Positions 46,732 to 55,803 of a DNA stretch of 64,000 bases are shown in pieces. Both the position numbers and the translations under genes were made by a program. The first letter of the stretch is position 1; each line of letters starts with the position of its first letter. Origin of the DNA: Eutrophobius brisbanensis (lineage in GTDB: Bacteria; Pseudomonadota; Gammaproteobacteria; Eutrophobiales; Eutrophobiaceae); the NCBI GenBank assembly GCA_038131795.1, contig JAYPQE010000003.1, positions 1,798,001-1,862,000 on the forward strand, in the 5' to 3' direction. The notes beneath the pieces were generated by a model. That model ran no database searches, was not told the DNA's origin, and worked only from the letters and a program-made list of their open reading frames with translations.

Positions 46732-47154
46732 CTAGGCAGTCTGCTCGCCTTTCCTCATCATCACGACGGCACCAATAATTATCAGGAGCACAACTACACC
46801 TCCTATTAACATCATGTTATTGCCGCCACCTGCATCATCAGCCGATGTTGAGGCATTTTGCTGCCCCGCCGGCGCTGCTGCAACAGGTGCCGCTTGCTGG
46901 TCTGAACCGGCCTGCTGGTTTGCCAGGTTCTCCTGACTCTGTTGAATTTCCTGTATCTGTTGTGCCTGCATATGCTCGTTTTTTTGTTGTGCCATAGGGT
47001 CCAGGGCAGTCTTGAATTCTCCGGTTTCAGGATCAAACTCAAGATACACCTGGGATATCATGTCCTCATCTGCGGACCAGGCAGATGATATTGGCAGAAG
47101 GCATATCAGACAGAATATGAATACATGAAGTGGTGTCCTGTTAAAATTGTTCAT
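46732..47154 (-). CDS. Small Gln/Ala-rich protein with C-terminal membrane anchor
   Basis: A 140-aa protein with no family recognised. Signal peptide about 1-27 (ending AWSAD), a short region with YLEFDPETGEFKTALDP, a Gln-rich helical or coiled stretch (about 54-85), an Ala/Ser-rich linker, and a C-terminal helix (MMLIGGVVVLLIIIGAVVMM) ending in a short basic tail RKGEQTA. The topology is that of a periplasmic protein anchored by its C-terminus. GAGGAAA precedes the ATG and a terminator follows. It lies downstream of the amidohydrolase at 47257. Confidence 0.75.
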   Translation of the reverse strand: MNNFNRTPLHVFIFCLICLLPISSAWSADEDMISQVYLEFDPETGEFKTALDPMAQQKNEHMQAQQIQEIQQSQENLANQQAGSDQQAAPVAAAPAGQQNASTSADDAGGGNNMMLIGGVVVLLIIIGAVVMMRKGEQTA

Positions 47155-47182
47155 AGGGTTTCCTCTTTAATTCAAACAGATG

Positions 47183-47207
47183 AAGAGCGGCCACAAGGGC
47201 CGCTCTT
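47183..47207 (-). terminator. Hairpin after amidohydrolase 47257
   Basis: AAGAGCGGCC / ACAAG / GGCCGCTCTT, a 10-base perfect stem just past the stop. The T run is weak, so it may also protect or space the mRNA before the next gene. Confidence 0.6.
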
Positions 47208-47256
47208 TGACTGGTTTGTTACTAAACCTGTTTTACTAATTTAAATACTCTCCCTA

Positions 47257-49224
47257 TTAGTAACCGTTAGCACCATTGAGAAATGGCGGAATTTGCGGTA
47301 CTTCCGTCCAGCGCCAAGCGGTGGTAGGGGTCTGCATATCCAGGGTCCACTGTGCGGTATCAGTATTGAAATGCAGTGTATTTCCACGCAATGCCGGCAT
47401 CTCATGAGAGATCTTGCCGCCAATGAATGTCATGACAGAAGTCAGTTCATCCAGGTCTTCAATTGGCGTGGACATGTAGTCACCACTTAAGATGACGATG
47501 TCGGCGAATTTACCGGGTTCGATGGAACCCAGGGCATTTTCCTTCCATAAGGGATAGGCGCCCCAGCGGGTCATCATCAACAGCAGGGTCATACGGTCAG
47601 GTACTGCCTCTTCAGGCACACCCCAGGTCTCACCATCTATCTTACGGGTCAACCACATGACACCGTCTTCAAAGGCCGATTCGCGTAATTCACCCTGAAT
47701 ACCGAACTCACTGATAACGGTATTGACACCTGACTTCATCATACTGGCCACAGGTGCATTCCAGGTGAGGTATTCCTCTCCATAACCGTTCTTAATAACA
47801 CCGGTAGGAACGTCCGTGGCATCACAGGAAAAGGTATGTCCCGTCCTGGATGCGATCTCAATCTGTTCCGGTGTTACAGAGTGACAGTGGTCGCTCTGGG
47901 TACGTAACATCTGGATACGCTCTGGTTCCATATAATGAAGATAGGTCTTCATCATGATCTCGGTTGCACCATCACCGGCTGAGTGCCAGCCGGGGATATT
48001 AGAGATCCGGCCTTCAGCAGCCAGCTGGGCCAGGGTCACCAGGTGTTCGGTCCTTCTGCCACGGTTGGCGGTAATGCCACCATCGATACCCCCGCCCTCT
48101 TCAGTCCTGCCTTCCCAGGCATTCAGCTCAATGCCTTCCGGTGCCGGTGGGCACTGTTCTCGGGCCTTGATATCAGCATTTTTGGCACGCATGGATGTAC
48201 ACCAGCCTACACCACCGGCATCAATACCACCCACACTGCTACCGGTACTGAAGAACCAGTCGGAACCATGACCAACCCAGTCTCCAATACGGCGGTAGGA
48301 CTCGGTGATGCTATCGGAAAACGGCTGCAACCAGCGATGGTTCCAGGACATCCTGATGGGCATCATGTCATTTCGATCCAGATGGTTTGTTCCACTGAAA
48401 CCGGCCTCACACTGGATATGACTGGAATAGGAAGTCACACCGATCTGGGCATTGGCCTGCATCACTTCAAACAGGCCTTTGATATATTTGTTAAAAGTTT
48501 CCTGGTCCTGGGTACCAATCAGATCCAGACTGGTACAACGGCCAAAGTCCGTGTATTCGCCTGACCACCCGCGCTCTTTATCCACCATCCAGTAATCGGA
48601 TGGCAATTCATTACCATAGTAATTTTCAATGTCCGCAATTGCCTTACCGTTAAGAATTGAGCCGCCACGGGTGGTAATCAGTACCGGGTGGTTAGGTGCA
48701 ACTGCATCTACCTTGGCACGGTTGATGAGGTTGGTATTCATGGCCGGTACAGAAACGGGGGGCGGACCCATTGTGACCCTGATCCATTTACCTTCAGGGA
48801 CTTGCCTGGCCCGGGCTTCGATGGCCCTGATTACATTATCAGTCAACGCCTCTGGGGTATCACCATTAACACGGAGTTCCAAGAGATCAGGAATCGAATT
48901 CACTACCCATGGGAATCCCGTTGCCGTTTCATAAATGTGATTGTGGGTATCGATATACCCTGGGGTCACAGTATTCCCCTTGGCGTCGATGACTTCTGTC
49001 CAGTCTGCGACCAGTGCCTGGATCTCGGCATTAGTACCCACTGCCAGGATCTTGTCACCCTGTATGGCAACCGCCTCGGCTATGGTGACCTGGCTGGGAT
49101 CATCGCTGTCTGCAGTGATGACCTGACCGTTGATAATGACAACTTCCGCATAAGGTGACGTGCCTGCTACGACCTGACCGGCAAATGCGAAAGCCAATAA
49201 AAGCATTAATACGATTTTCATCAT
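47257..49224 (-). CDS. Exported YtcJ-like amidohydrolase, subfamily B member 1
   Basis: 655 aa, with a signal peptide (about 1-20, ending QVVAG). HxH at His94/His96 (DTHNHIYE). Subfamily B has a longer middle segment (CPPAPEGIELNAWEGRTEEG, then NRGRRTEHL) and a C-terminus ending FLNGANGY after a WRW motif. The expected GSD site reads SEFGIQGELRESAFEDGV, again with no Asp. GGAAGGGGG precedes the start (49224 or the next ATG, 49221). It lies downstream of the alpha/beta hydrolase gene at 49384, mirroring the hydrolase/amidohydrolase pairing at 41-44 kb. Confidence 0.86.
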   Translation of the reverse strand: MMKIVLMLLLAFAFAGQVVAGTSPYAEVVIINGQVITADSDDPSQVTIAEAVAIQGDKILAVGTNAEIQALVADWTEVIDAKGNTVTPGYIDTHNHIYETATGFPWVVNSIPDLLELRVNGDTPEALTDNVIRAIEARARQVPEGKWIRVTMGPPPVSVPAMNTNLINRAKVDAVAPNHPVLITTRGGSILNGKAIADIENYYGNELPSDYWMVDKERGWSGEYTDFGRCTSLDLIGTQDQETFNKYIKGLFEVMQANAQIGVTSYSSHIQCEAGFSGTNHLDRNDMMPIRMSWNHRWLQPFSDSITESYRRIGDWVGHGSDWFFSTGSSVGGIDAGGVGWCTSMRAKNADIKAREQCPPAPEGIELNAWEGRTEEGGGIDGGITANRGRRTEHLVTLAQLAAEGRISNIPGWHSAGDGATEIMMKTYLHYMEPERIQMLRTQSDHCHSVTPEQIEIASRTGHTFSCDATDVPTGVIKNGYGEEYLTWNAPVASMMKSGVNTVISEFGIQGELRESAFEDGVMWLTRKIDGETWGVPEEAVPDRMTLLLMMTRWGAYPLWKENALGSIEPGKFADIVILSGDYMSTPIEDLDELTSVMTFIGGKISHEMPALRGNTLHFNTDTAQWTLDMQTPTTAWRWTEVPQIPPFLNGANGY

Positions 49225-49383
49225 ACCCCCTTCCTTTAGTTTAAAATCAAATAAAACAATTAATTCAAAAACATCCTTTATTTTACTTCATATCCCATTA
49301 GCGTCTAGCAGATTAAATTTAAAATTCTCATTTTATCCATAAAGACTGCTCAAATAGCTACTTTTCCTGACAGGCGGGCCCAA

Positions 49384-50859
49384 TTACTGGAAATACCCGC
49401 CTTTTATCGCATCATCCCATTGCTGGAACACGGCAGGGCCTACACCGAAGGGCACACCTTCTACATGTTCACCATTCATATAACCGTGAGTACCAAGATC
49501 AAATTGTGTCAGTGACACCTTGGGGGCCGGTCGCATTTTCCCGAACATGGGGATAACCACTTCCTCGTATACCTCCCGGCTATGGTCCCGGCTGTGGGCA
49601 GTGATCTGAAACATGACCGGCGGTACCGGTTTGACGCCCCTGCCCTTTAATTCTCTGGTCAAACCAATGTATCGGTCCACCAGCTCCTCGGTCTCTTCTT
49701 TGCCAAGATCCATACGTTGTGCCGTTACCTCGGCGGCCTGACGCAGGGAATCTTCTATGCCATGGGTCACGATATATTCTGCCTTGAAGGAGGCATACCG
49801 TTGGGTATCTCCCCAGTCCTCCAGGATGTCTTCCATGATCATAGGCAGGCGCATCAGCGCCTCGGGGCCTTCCTGTCCCAGCAATTCCGGTCCTTTGTAA
49901 CGAGCACTGTCCCGCCAACTCCTGATGTACAGTTCATTAAATGGATCGGAACGTGACGGTAGCAGGATGTCATCATCCTGCACCCGGGTGAAACCTTCTA
50001 TCTTACCAAGCTGTCCGCCCCAGGCGGCCTGGGCCCGATAGATGTAACCGAATGATGAATTTTCAATGGCCAGGATGCCGCGGATATTGGGTACCCGCTG
50101 TGAAAGCATCATAGTAAAGGGTCCACCGGTAGAATGCCCATGGACATAAATGGAAAACTCATCTTCGGGAAAGTGTTTCTTCATGGCCTCAACACCGCCC
50201 TTCTCAAAGGCCATGGGCCAGCCAGCCATTCGGTAATAAAATAGGGTCCCGGGTTTTGCCCTGGCCAATGTGCGAATACCATAACGTGGACGCTGGCCAT
50301 GATCTTTTATGATGTCATATTGATCACGGGTGATATGTTCGCCGCGTAACCAGATTGGCGTACGTACTTCCAGGGAATACTTGTGGTGGTCATAGGCGGT
50401 AACATTACGGCCCGGCCAGGTCCGATCGGGAGTATGAAAGGCATGGCGACCCGGGTAACTCATACTAATGACCTTGTAACCCAGTTTCTTTGCCATCAGG
50501 TCTGCCCGCTTGTGCATGGTCTTGAAGTCACCACTACCGCCATGCAAGAGGAAGATACCAATCTTTTTACCGTCTGCGTCCCGGGCGATCTTTGAAGGAT
50601 CAACCGGTTCATGGACAGACATTCCTATGTCCCATTCCATATCAACGGCATTGATCCTCATAATGTCCTCGACATACCCTCTCTCCCCTTTTAATGGGAT
50701 GTCCGGCTTGCTCATGAAGTTGCGGATCATGGCAACGATCTCTTCCTCGGGTACGTCAGAGGGAGGTATATAATCAGCTGAGGAGGCAGCCGACCATGCC
50801 AGGAGTATGCAGATAATGGAATACTTGAACGACGTATAGAATCCAGAATAGCTATTCAT
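49384..50859 (-). CDS. Exported alpha/beta-hydrolase-like protein 2
   Basis: About 491 aa, paralogue of the gene at 41069. It has a signal peptide (KYSIICILLAWSAASSAD), oxyanion-type LLHGGSGDF, nucleophile elbow VHGHSTGGPF and C-terminal FDLGTHGYMNG with a His candidate. The family-specific MSYPGRHAF and RMAGWPMAFEKGG are shared with the first copy. The start is uncertain: ATG 50859 has AGGA about 12 bases upstream; ATG 50871 and TTG 50877 are in frame. It is downstream of a TonB-dependent receptor and upstream of an amidohydrolase on the same strand, suggesting uptake then stepwise hydrolysis. Confidence 0.75.
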   Translation of the reverse strand: MNSYSGFYTSFKYSIICILLAWSAASSADYIPPSDVPEEEIVAMIRNFMSKPDIPLKGERGYVEDIMRINAVDMEWDIGMSVHEPVDPSKIARDADGKKIGIFLLHGGSGDFKTMHKRADLMAKKLGYKVISMSYPGRHAFHTPDRTWPGRNVTAYDHHKYSLEVRTPIWLRGEHITRDQYDIIKDHGQRPRYGIRTLARAKPGTLFYYRMAGWPMAFEKGGVEAMKKHFPEDEFSIYVHGHSTGGPFTMMLSQRVPNIRGILAIENSSFGYIYRAQAAWGGQLGKIEGFTRVQDDDILLPSRSDPFNELYIRSWRDSARYKGPELLGQEGPEALMRLPMIMEDILEDWGDTQRYASFKAEYIVTHGIEDSLRQAAEVTAQRMDLGKEETEELVDRYIGLTRELKGRGVKPVPPVMFQITAHSRDHSREVYEEVVIPMFGKMRPAPKVSLTQFDLGTHGYMNGEHVEGVPFGVGPAVFQQWDDAIKGGYFQ

Positions 50860-50981
50860 ATCAGATTTCATCCTCAAAATAGAAAATTATAATAATTTTA
50901 AAAAGCGAAAAGTACCGTGACGAATGAGCATAACCCGCCCTCATCTGGCCGTCAATTTCCGGTTAAAAACAGGTTGTTTGA

Positions 50982-53132
50982 CTAAAAACTGCCGCTGATT
51001 GAGAGGTTAATCCTGCTGCCGTTATGGAAGGTCTGGACCAGGCTCCTGCGCACAGGGGACAGGCCCCTTTGACCGGTATAAAAGGTCCGTACCCGGTTTT
51101 CGTCATAGTTAAGAATATTGATCCCTTCCACCCTGATTCTCAGACCAAACCAACGGGTGGTTTCGATAAAGGCATTGAACCAGACCCCTTCCGAGCGTAC
51201 ATCCAGTTCATCCACCTTGAATCGGGGACGTTCCGCCTGTTCACCCACTTCACCGCCCCAGGAGACCTGGGCGTCCTTGAAATCCTGGCGAAATTTTATC
51301 AGGTAAGACCAGTCGTTTTCATTGGCGAATGAAAAACCTGGATCCAGTCCACCAACACCACCCAGGACCCTCTTATTACCGGTCACCGGATCGGTGACTG
51401 TGGAGTCCTGTATTTTTACCCGGGCATCAATACGTGCATCCTGTAGACCTACCCAGTCTAGCGGTATGGTGGCCTCAAAATCCGCCCCCCAACGCCGGCC
51501 ATTGCCGATATTTCCCGGTGCCTCAAGGGTCGGGCTTAATGGCAGCAGATCCTGAACATCATCTATCCAGTCATGAAACAGGGAAACAGTAAACACACCT
51601 AAATCCCCAAAACGACGCTCATGGGATATCTCCGCCTGCCAGGTGGCCTGGGGTTTGAGGTTAGGGTTACCCCCGGTGACATCGTCATCCCGTTGGGTGA
51701 CCGCAGTGACGAAATCATTGAAATCCAGTTGCGATACGTCACGGGCAAATCGTAACCGGGTTTGTTGTTGCTGGCTTGGTGAATACGTCAGGTTTATATA
51801 GGGTTTGACGAAGAAGAAATTACGGTTCAGTTCCGTATCGCCTGTCTGGGAGATATCGGACACCTCGGCGCCAAGACCAAATTCCACACTGATGGCATCC
51901 CTGTTCCAGGTATCATTTAACAGGAAGTCACCCCGGATCTCCTCCACCTTGCTGACGGAACCCGGGACATCGATAATGGTAACAACCCCACCGGCATGTT
52001 CTGTCTGAAGTAGTGCACTATCTAGGGAATTAAATGCACCTTCCATATTAAACTGCACCGAGTGGTTGGCCCATCCCGCATAGGTGAATTCCATCCGGGT
52101 GATGGCCTCAAGGGTTTGCTTGTCTATATCATCAACCGTTAACAATTCCATATCACCATCAGGGTTGAAGTCCCGTCTGCCATTTGAGGGGCCCTGATCC
52201 AGGTAGTAAAGCAAAAATATACCCTTTCCTATGAGGTCCTCACTAAGTAGACGCTCTGCATCCAGCCCCAGGGCGAAGGACATATTACGTCGTTCCGTAT
52301 CGATGACAGTGGTACTGGTCTCGCCACCGACCGGGGTCACAGTCCTTTCCAGCAACTCGTCCCTGACAACGGCGCTCAGTTTGGTATTGAGGGTGACATA
52401 GTTTTCACCGATGTAGGTAGAACCATTCAGGTAGGTATTCACATCGTAACCATCAAAGCCGGGGCCACCGTCATCATCAAACCGCGCCTCGGTCAGATTA
52501 CCGTTGGCATCGAAGATATTTTCCGGACCGCCATCACCAAAATTACTGTACCTGGCATCGGCACCCAGGTTGTATTCAATATTACCAATGCGATCAATCA
52601 TGGAAATACTGCCGCCGGGTGCCAGGCCATGACCAAATGTCTGCCTGACAAACGTCTCCCAGCGAACCGTGGCCGGGACATCGGTCTTGAGGATGATATT
52701 GGCGACCACGGTCTGTCCCTGCAGGTCGATACCACGGACCTGACCACGAATGAGTTCGATGTAATCCACACTGGCTGCCGGTATACGGGTCAGGATAGCG
52801 GACGGGGAATCCTGCTTGGCACTGGGGCGACGATCATTGATAAGAATATTTCCCAGAGATGCTCCAAAACCCCGTCGGCTGCCGCCCTCCTGCTGGGCAT
52901 TCAGGCAACTGAGACAATCACTGATCACAAATCCCGGGATCTGCTGGACCATATCCAGGGCATTATTGGGATTATATTGTTGAAAAAAGGTTGCCGGGTA
53001 TTTGACAATTTCTTCAGAGGAGGATGATTCATCCGCCCCCCGTTGTGCCCCAGTGGATGATCGCTGCTGTGCGATTACGCTGGTATGAGTAATTAGCAAG
53101 ATCAAAGCAACGAGTGTAATCCTGAGTTTCAT
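50982..53132 (-). CDS. TonB-dependent receptor-like outer-membrane protein
   Basis: 716 aa, unrelated in detail to the three receptors at the window start. Signal peptide about 1-22; plug domain about 45-165 (NALDMVQQIPGFVISDC, RRGFGASLGNILINDRRPSA, IELIRGQVRGIDLQGQTVVANI); then a barrel ending in Phe (NLSISGSF), as the Bam signal requires. A CLSC pair in the plug (about 78-81) could form a disulphide or bind metal. There is no clear TonB box. Its promoter faces the cupin genes at 53429. It heads a same-strand group with the alpha/beta hydrolase and amidohydrolase. Confidence 0.88.
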   Translation of the reverse strand: MKLRITLVALILLITHTSVIAQQRSSTGAQRGADESSSSEEIVKYPATFFQQYNPNNALDMVQQIPGFVISDCLSCLNAQQEGGSRRGFGASLGNILINDRRPSAKQDSPSAILTRIPAASVDYIELIRGQVRGIDLQGQTVVANIILKTDVPATVRWETFVRQTFGHGLAPGGSISMIDRIGNIEYNLGADARYSNFGDGGPENIFDANGNLTEARFDDDGGPGFDGYDVNTYLNGSTYIGENYVTLNTKLSAVVRDELLERTVTPVGGETSTTVIDTERRNMSFALGLDAERLLSEDLIGKGIFLLYYLDQGPSNGRRDFNPDGDMELLTVDDIDKQTLEAITRMEFTYAGWANHSVQFNMEGAFNSLDSALLQTEHAGGVVTIIDVPGSVSKVEEIRGDFLLNDTWNRDAISVEFGLGAEVSDISQTGDTELNRNFFFVKPYINLTYSPSQQQQTRLRFARDVSQLDFNDFVTAVTQRDDDVTGGNPNLKPQATWQAEISHERRFGDLGVFTVSLFHDWIDDVQDLLPLSPTLEAPGNIGNGRRWGADFEATIPLDWVGLQDARIDARVKIQDSTVTDPVTGNKRVLGGVGGLDPGFSFANENDWSYLIKFRQDFKDAQVSWGGEVGEQAERPRFKVDELDVRSEGVWFNAFIETTRWFGLRIRVEGINILNYDENRVRTFYTGQRGLSPVRRSLVQTFHNGSRINLSISGSF

Positions 53133-53428
53133 AGTGGCCTCTATATCAGATAGTTTTGTTTAAATGGAAATATACTGGTTTCAAATACAATTCTAAAAAA
53201 GACGCATATCATTACATATTAATGTGTAAATATCATCGAAAAACACTCACTTACAGACTCTATTTTTCCAATTTCTGATGGATGCTTCTCTGCCGGCACC
53301 GTAACTTCACTGACATGTAGTTTGTATTTTGTGGACCACTCGATTGCAGTTAAAATTCGTCCACCATTATCCCAATCGCCCGAAATCTGATAAAATTACC
53401 GGATTAACTCAAGTAAAGAGGTATTGAT
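53133..53428. promoter_or_regulatory. Divergent promoter region, receptor / cupins
   Basis: 296 bases between divergent genes; no gene seen. The rightward gene has AGAGG at 53417-53421 before its GTG start. Confidence 0.4.
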
Positions 53429-54052
53429 GTGAAACAGGACAACCTGGCCCAGGAGGCCGATTCCGCAAAGCAGGCGGAGACAGACAGCGACCAGCCAGCT
53501 GGTTATTACCACAGCAAGAAAGACCGGATTTTTGTTCGCGCCATACAGGGTGCATACAACATGACCGAGGAACTGGAACGGCTACGTGCCATGCCTCGGG
53601 TCCGCAAGGCAAAAGATATAAAATTTGTTGACGGTCCACAGGCCTATAGCCGACACTATGTGGAGCCGAAAGACGGAATTACCCAGACATTTCATTTACA
53701 CCTGGAAGAGTACGGTCCGGGTGGAAAATCTCAAAAACATGGCCATGTAAATGAGGCCGCATTTTATATTCTTGATGGCAAGGGATATGAAATCCATGAC
53801 CAGATAAAATACGACTGGAAGGCCGGGGACGTTGCCATCGTCCATAACAACTGTGTCCACCAACACTTCAACGCCAGTGATACAGAACCCGCCAGGGCCC
53901 TGGTAATTAAAACCAAGCCCATGTTTATGTTTATGAATATGCTGTTCCAGAAGACCGTTATACCCAGGCAGACGGAACCTGCACCCGGTGGTGAGAACTT
54001 TGAGGTACGGGAAGAGGAAGAGGATTTCAACCACCCAGAGGGAGGATACTGA
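53429..54052 (+). CDS. Single-domain cupin protein 1
   Basis: A 207-aa cytoplasmic protein (no signal peptide) with one cupin domain about 85-165: KSQKHGHVNEAAFYILDGKG and VHNNCVHQHFNASD supply the metal-binding His residues. The start is GTG at 53429, as the ATG two bases earlier is followed at once by a stop. It lies 2 bases before a second cupin gene. The pair together resembles one bicupin such as 26576, suggesting a heteromeric or split form. The reaction is unknown. Confidence 0.8.
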   Translation: MKQDNLAQEADSAKQAETDSDQPAGYYHSKKDRIFVRAIQGAYNMTEELERLRAMPRVRKAKDIKFVDGPQAYSRHYVEPKDGITQTFHLHLEEYGPGGKSQKHGHVNEAAFYILDGKGYEIHDQIKYDWKAGDVAIVHNNCVHQHFNASDTEPARALVIKTKPMFMFMNMLFQKTVIPRQTEPAPGGENFEVREEEEDFNHPEGGY

Positions 54053-54054
54053 TT

Positions 54055-54660
54055 ATGGCATGGGATGAAACGTCAGTCTGGATCACCGGTGAGACCAATG
54101 GCCAGCTCTATCAGAACATGCTGGATGATGCCAGCAGCGCACCTGAACGCAATGCAAAACGCAAAAAGGTTGTGACCCCTGAAGAAATGCCCTGGGAGAT
54201 GTCACGTCAGGGCCTGTTAAAACACCTGCTCAATGAACAGATGAATACCCGCATGGAGACGGTGGATGCCTATATGCAGATCATTCCACCAGGCAGTCAT
54301 TCCGGAAAACATCGCCATCTTGCAGAAGAATGTTTATATGTTCTTGAGGGTCATGGCTATGATATACACCAGGACTGCGATATCGAGATTACAGATGAAT
54401 ATTTCTGGAAACCTCAGGAAGAAGTGAAACGCTTTGAATGGGAGGCGGGTGACATTATTTATATCCCACCTAACACCATACATCAGCATTTCAATGGTGA
54501 CCCTGATCGCCCTGCACGGTTAATCTCATCTACCAACCGTATATTCAAGCAGTGTGGTCTTAATGATCTGGAACAGATAGAAGACGCACCTGAATATCAA
54601 CCTGGTGTGACCTTAACCCCTGAGCTGGTGCGCGCCTTTCTCCGCGGGGAAAAGGCCTAG
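54055..54660 (+). CDS. Single-domain cupin protein 2
   Basis: 201 aa, with one cupin domain about 75-165: SHSGKHRHLAEECLYVLEGHG and IPPNTIHQHFNGD. It has no signal peptide. An insert of acidic residues (DCDIEITDEYFWKPQEEV) lies between the two cupin motifs. It follows cupin 1 by 2 bases and is surely co-transcribed; the DMT transporter gene follows after 45 bases. Confidence 0.8.
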   Translation: MAWDETSVWITGETNGQLYQNMLDDASSAPERNAKRKKVVTPEEMPWEMSRQGLLKHLLNEQMNTRMETVDAYMQIIPPGSHSGKHRHLAEECLYVLEGHGYDIHQDCDIEITDEYFWKPQEEVKRFEWEAGDIIYIPPNTIHQHFNGDPDRPARLISSTNRIFKQCGLNDLEQIEDAPEYQPGVTLTPELVRAFLRGEKA

Positions 54661-54705
54661 TCTGAAACAGGACCTACAGTTAATCCTCAGTTAAAGGTCT
54701 AGTCT

Positions 54706-55677
54706 ATGCTGGGAGCCCTGTTAGCGCTTGCCTCAGCGGCCACCTTTGGCCTGAACAATGCCGCTGTCAGGCGGGGCGTACTCACGGCAACGGTATTACA
54801 GGCCATGGCCATTACCGTCCCTATGGGGGTACCGTTCTTCCTGCTGGCATGCCTGTTATTCGGTGGGTTCCAGGCCCTGTCGGAGTTTTCCACCTCACAG
54901 TGGGGATGGATGGCCAGTGCGGGAATGGTCCATTTCATTATTGGCCGATACAGCAATTACCGCTCTATCCGGGCGATGGGGGCAAATCTCTCCAGCCCCA
55001 TCCAGCAGTTAAGTGTCCCCATCTCAATTATCCTGGCAATTATTTTTCTCGATGAAGTCATTACCCCTGCACGGGTCCTGGGATTTATCCTGGTCATGCT
55101 GGGCCCCAGCATTATGCTGAAACAAAAAAAGGGTGCGGGACCGCGAAAGACCAAATCCGGTTTTGAACCCCATTATGCAGAGGGGTTCCTGTGGGGCAGT
55201 ATCAGCGCTCTCGCCTATGGCGCAAGCCCTTTGTTTATTATGATGGGCCTGCAATCCAACCCCACCATTATTGACAGTATCGCCGGTGGCCTGATCTCAT
55301 ACTCAGCTGCCACCCTGGTAGTCATTTCACTGATCCTTGCACTGGGCGGTCGAAGTTATATGGCCGGGATGGGAGAATCTGCGCCCAAGTGGTTTGCCCT
55401 ATCAGGTTTTATTGTATTTTTCTCACAAATATTCAGATATATGTCTCTGGCAGTGGCACCGGTCACCGTGGTGGTCCCCATCCAGAGGCTGTCACCGGTA
55501 TTCAGGGTGATCTTCGGCTGGTTAATCAACCGTGACCATGAATTTTTTGGATTCTGGGTTCTATTTGGTATTTTTCTTTCCATGTTCGGTGCCATCATCC
55601 TGGCCATGAGCACAGATATTATCGTTGCACTATTACCCGCGTCCTGGGCAGGTTTTCTACAGCTAAGCTGGCCATAA
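54706..55677 (+). CDS. DMT/EamA-family transporter
   Basis: A 323-aa inner-membrane protein with about ten transmembrane helices in two five-helix halves, the drug/metabolite transporter pattern: LSSPIQQLSVPISIILAIIF in the first half and VAPVTVVVPIQRLSPVFRVI in the second. These correspond to the EamA repeat ends. It lies downstream of two cupin genes; a role in exporting or importing their substrate or product is possible. The substrate is unknown. Confidence 0.88.
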   Translation: MLGALLALASAATFGLNNAAVRRGVLTATVLQAMAITVPMGVPFFLLACLLFGGFQALSEFSTSQWGWMASAGMVHFIIGRYSNYRSIRAMGANLSSPIQQLSVPISIILAIIFLDEVITPARVLGFILVMLGPSIMLKQKKGAGPRKTKSGFEPHYAEGFLWGSISALAYGASPLFIMMGLQSNPTIIDSIAGGLISYSAATLVVISLILALGGRSYMAGMGESAPKWFALSGFIVFFSQIFRYMSLAVAPVTVVVPIQRLSPVFRVIFGWLINRDHEFFGFWVLFGIFLSMFGAIILAMSTDIIVALLPASWAGFLQLSWP

Positions 55678-55803
55678 TTTTTGCATTTTTCAGCTGTTTT
55701 CTATATTTATTGACAATTCACAGATTGACGCATAAGGTCTTTTTTTACCGGTAGATATCCGGCAAATTGAAGTAGTTGAATTTCTTTATAGGAAGGGGGA
55801 AAC

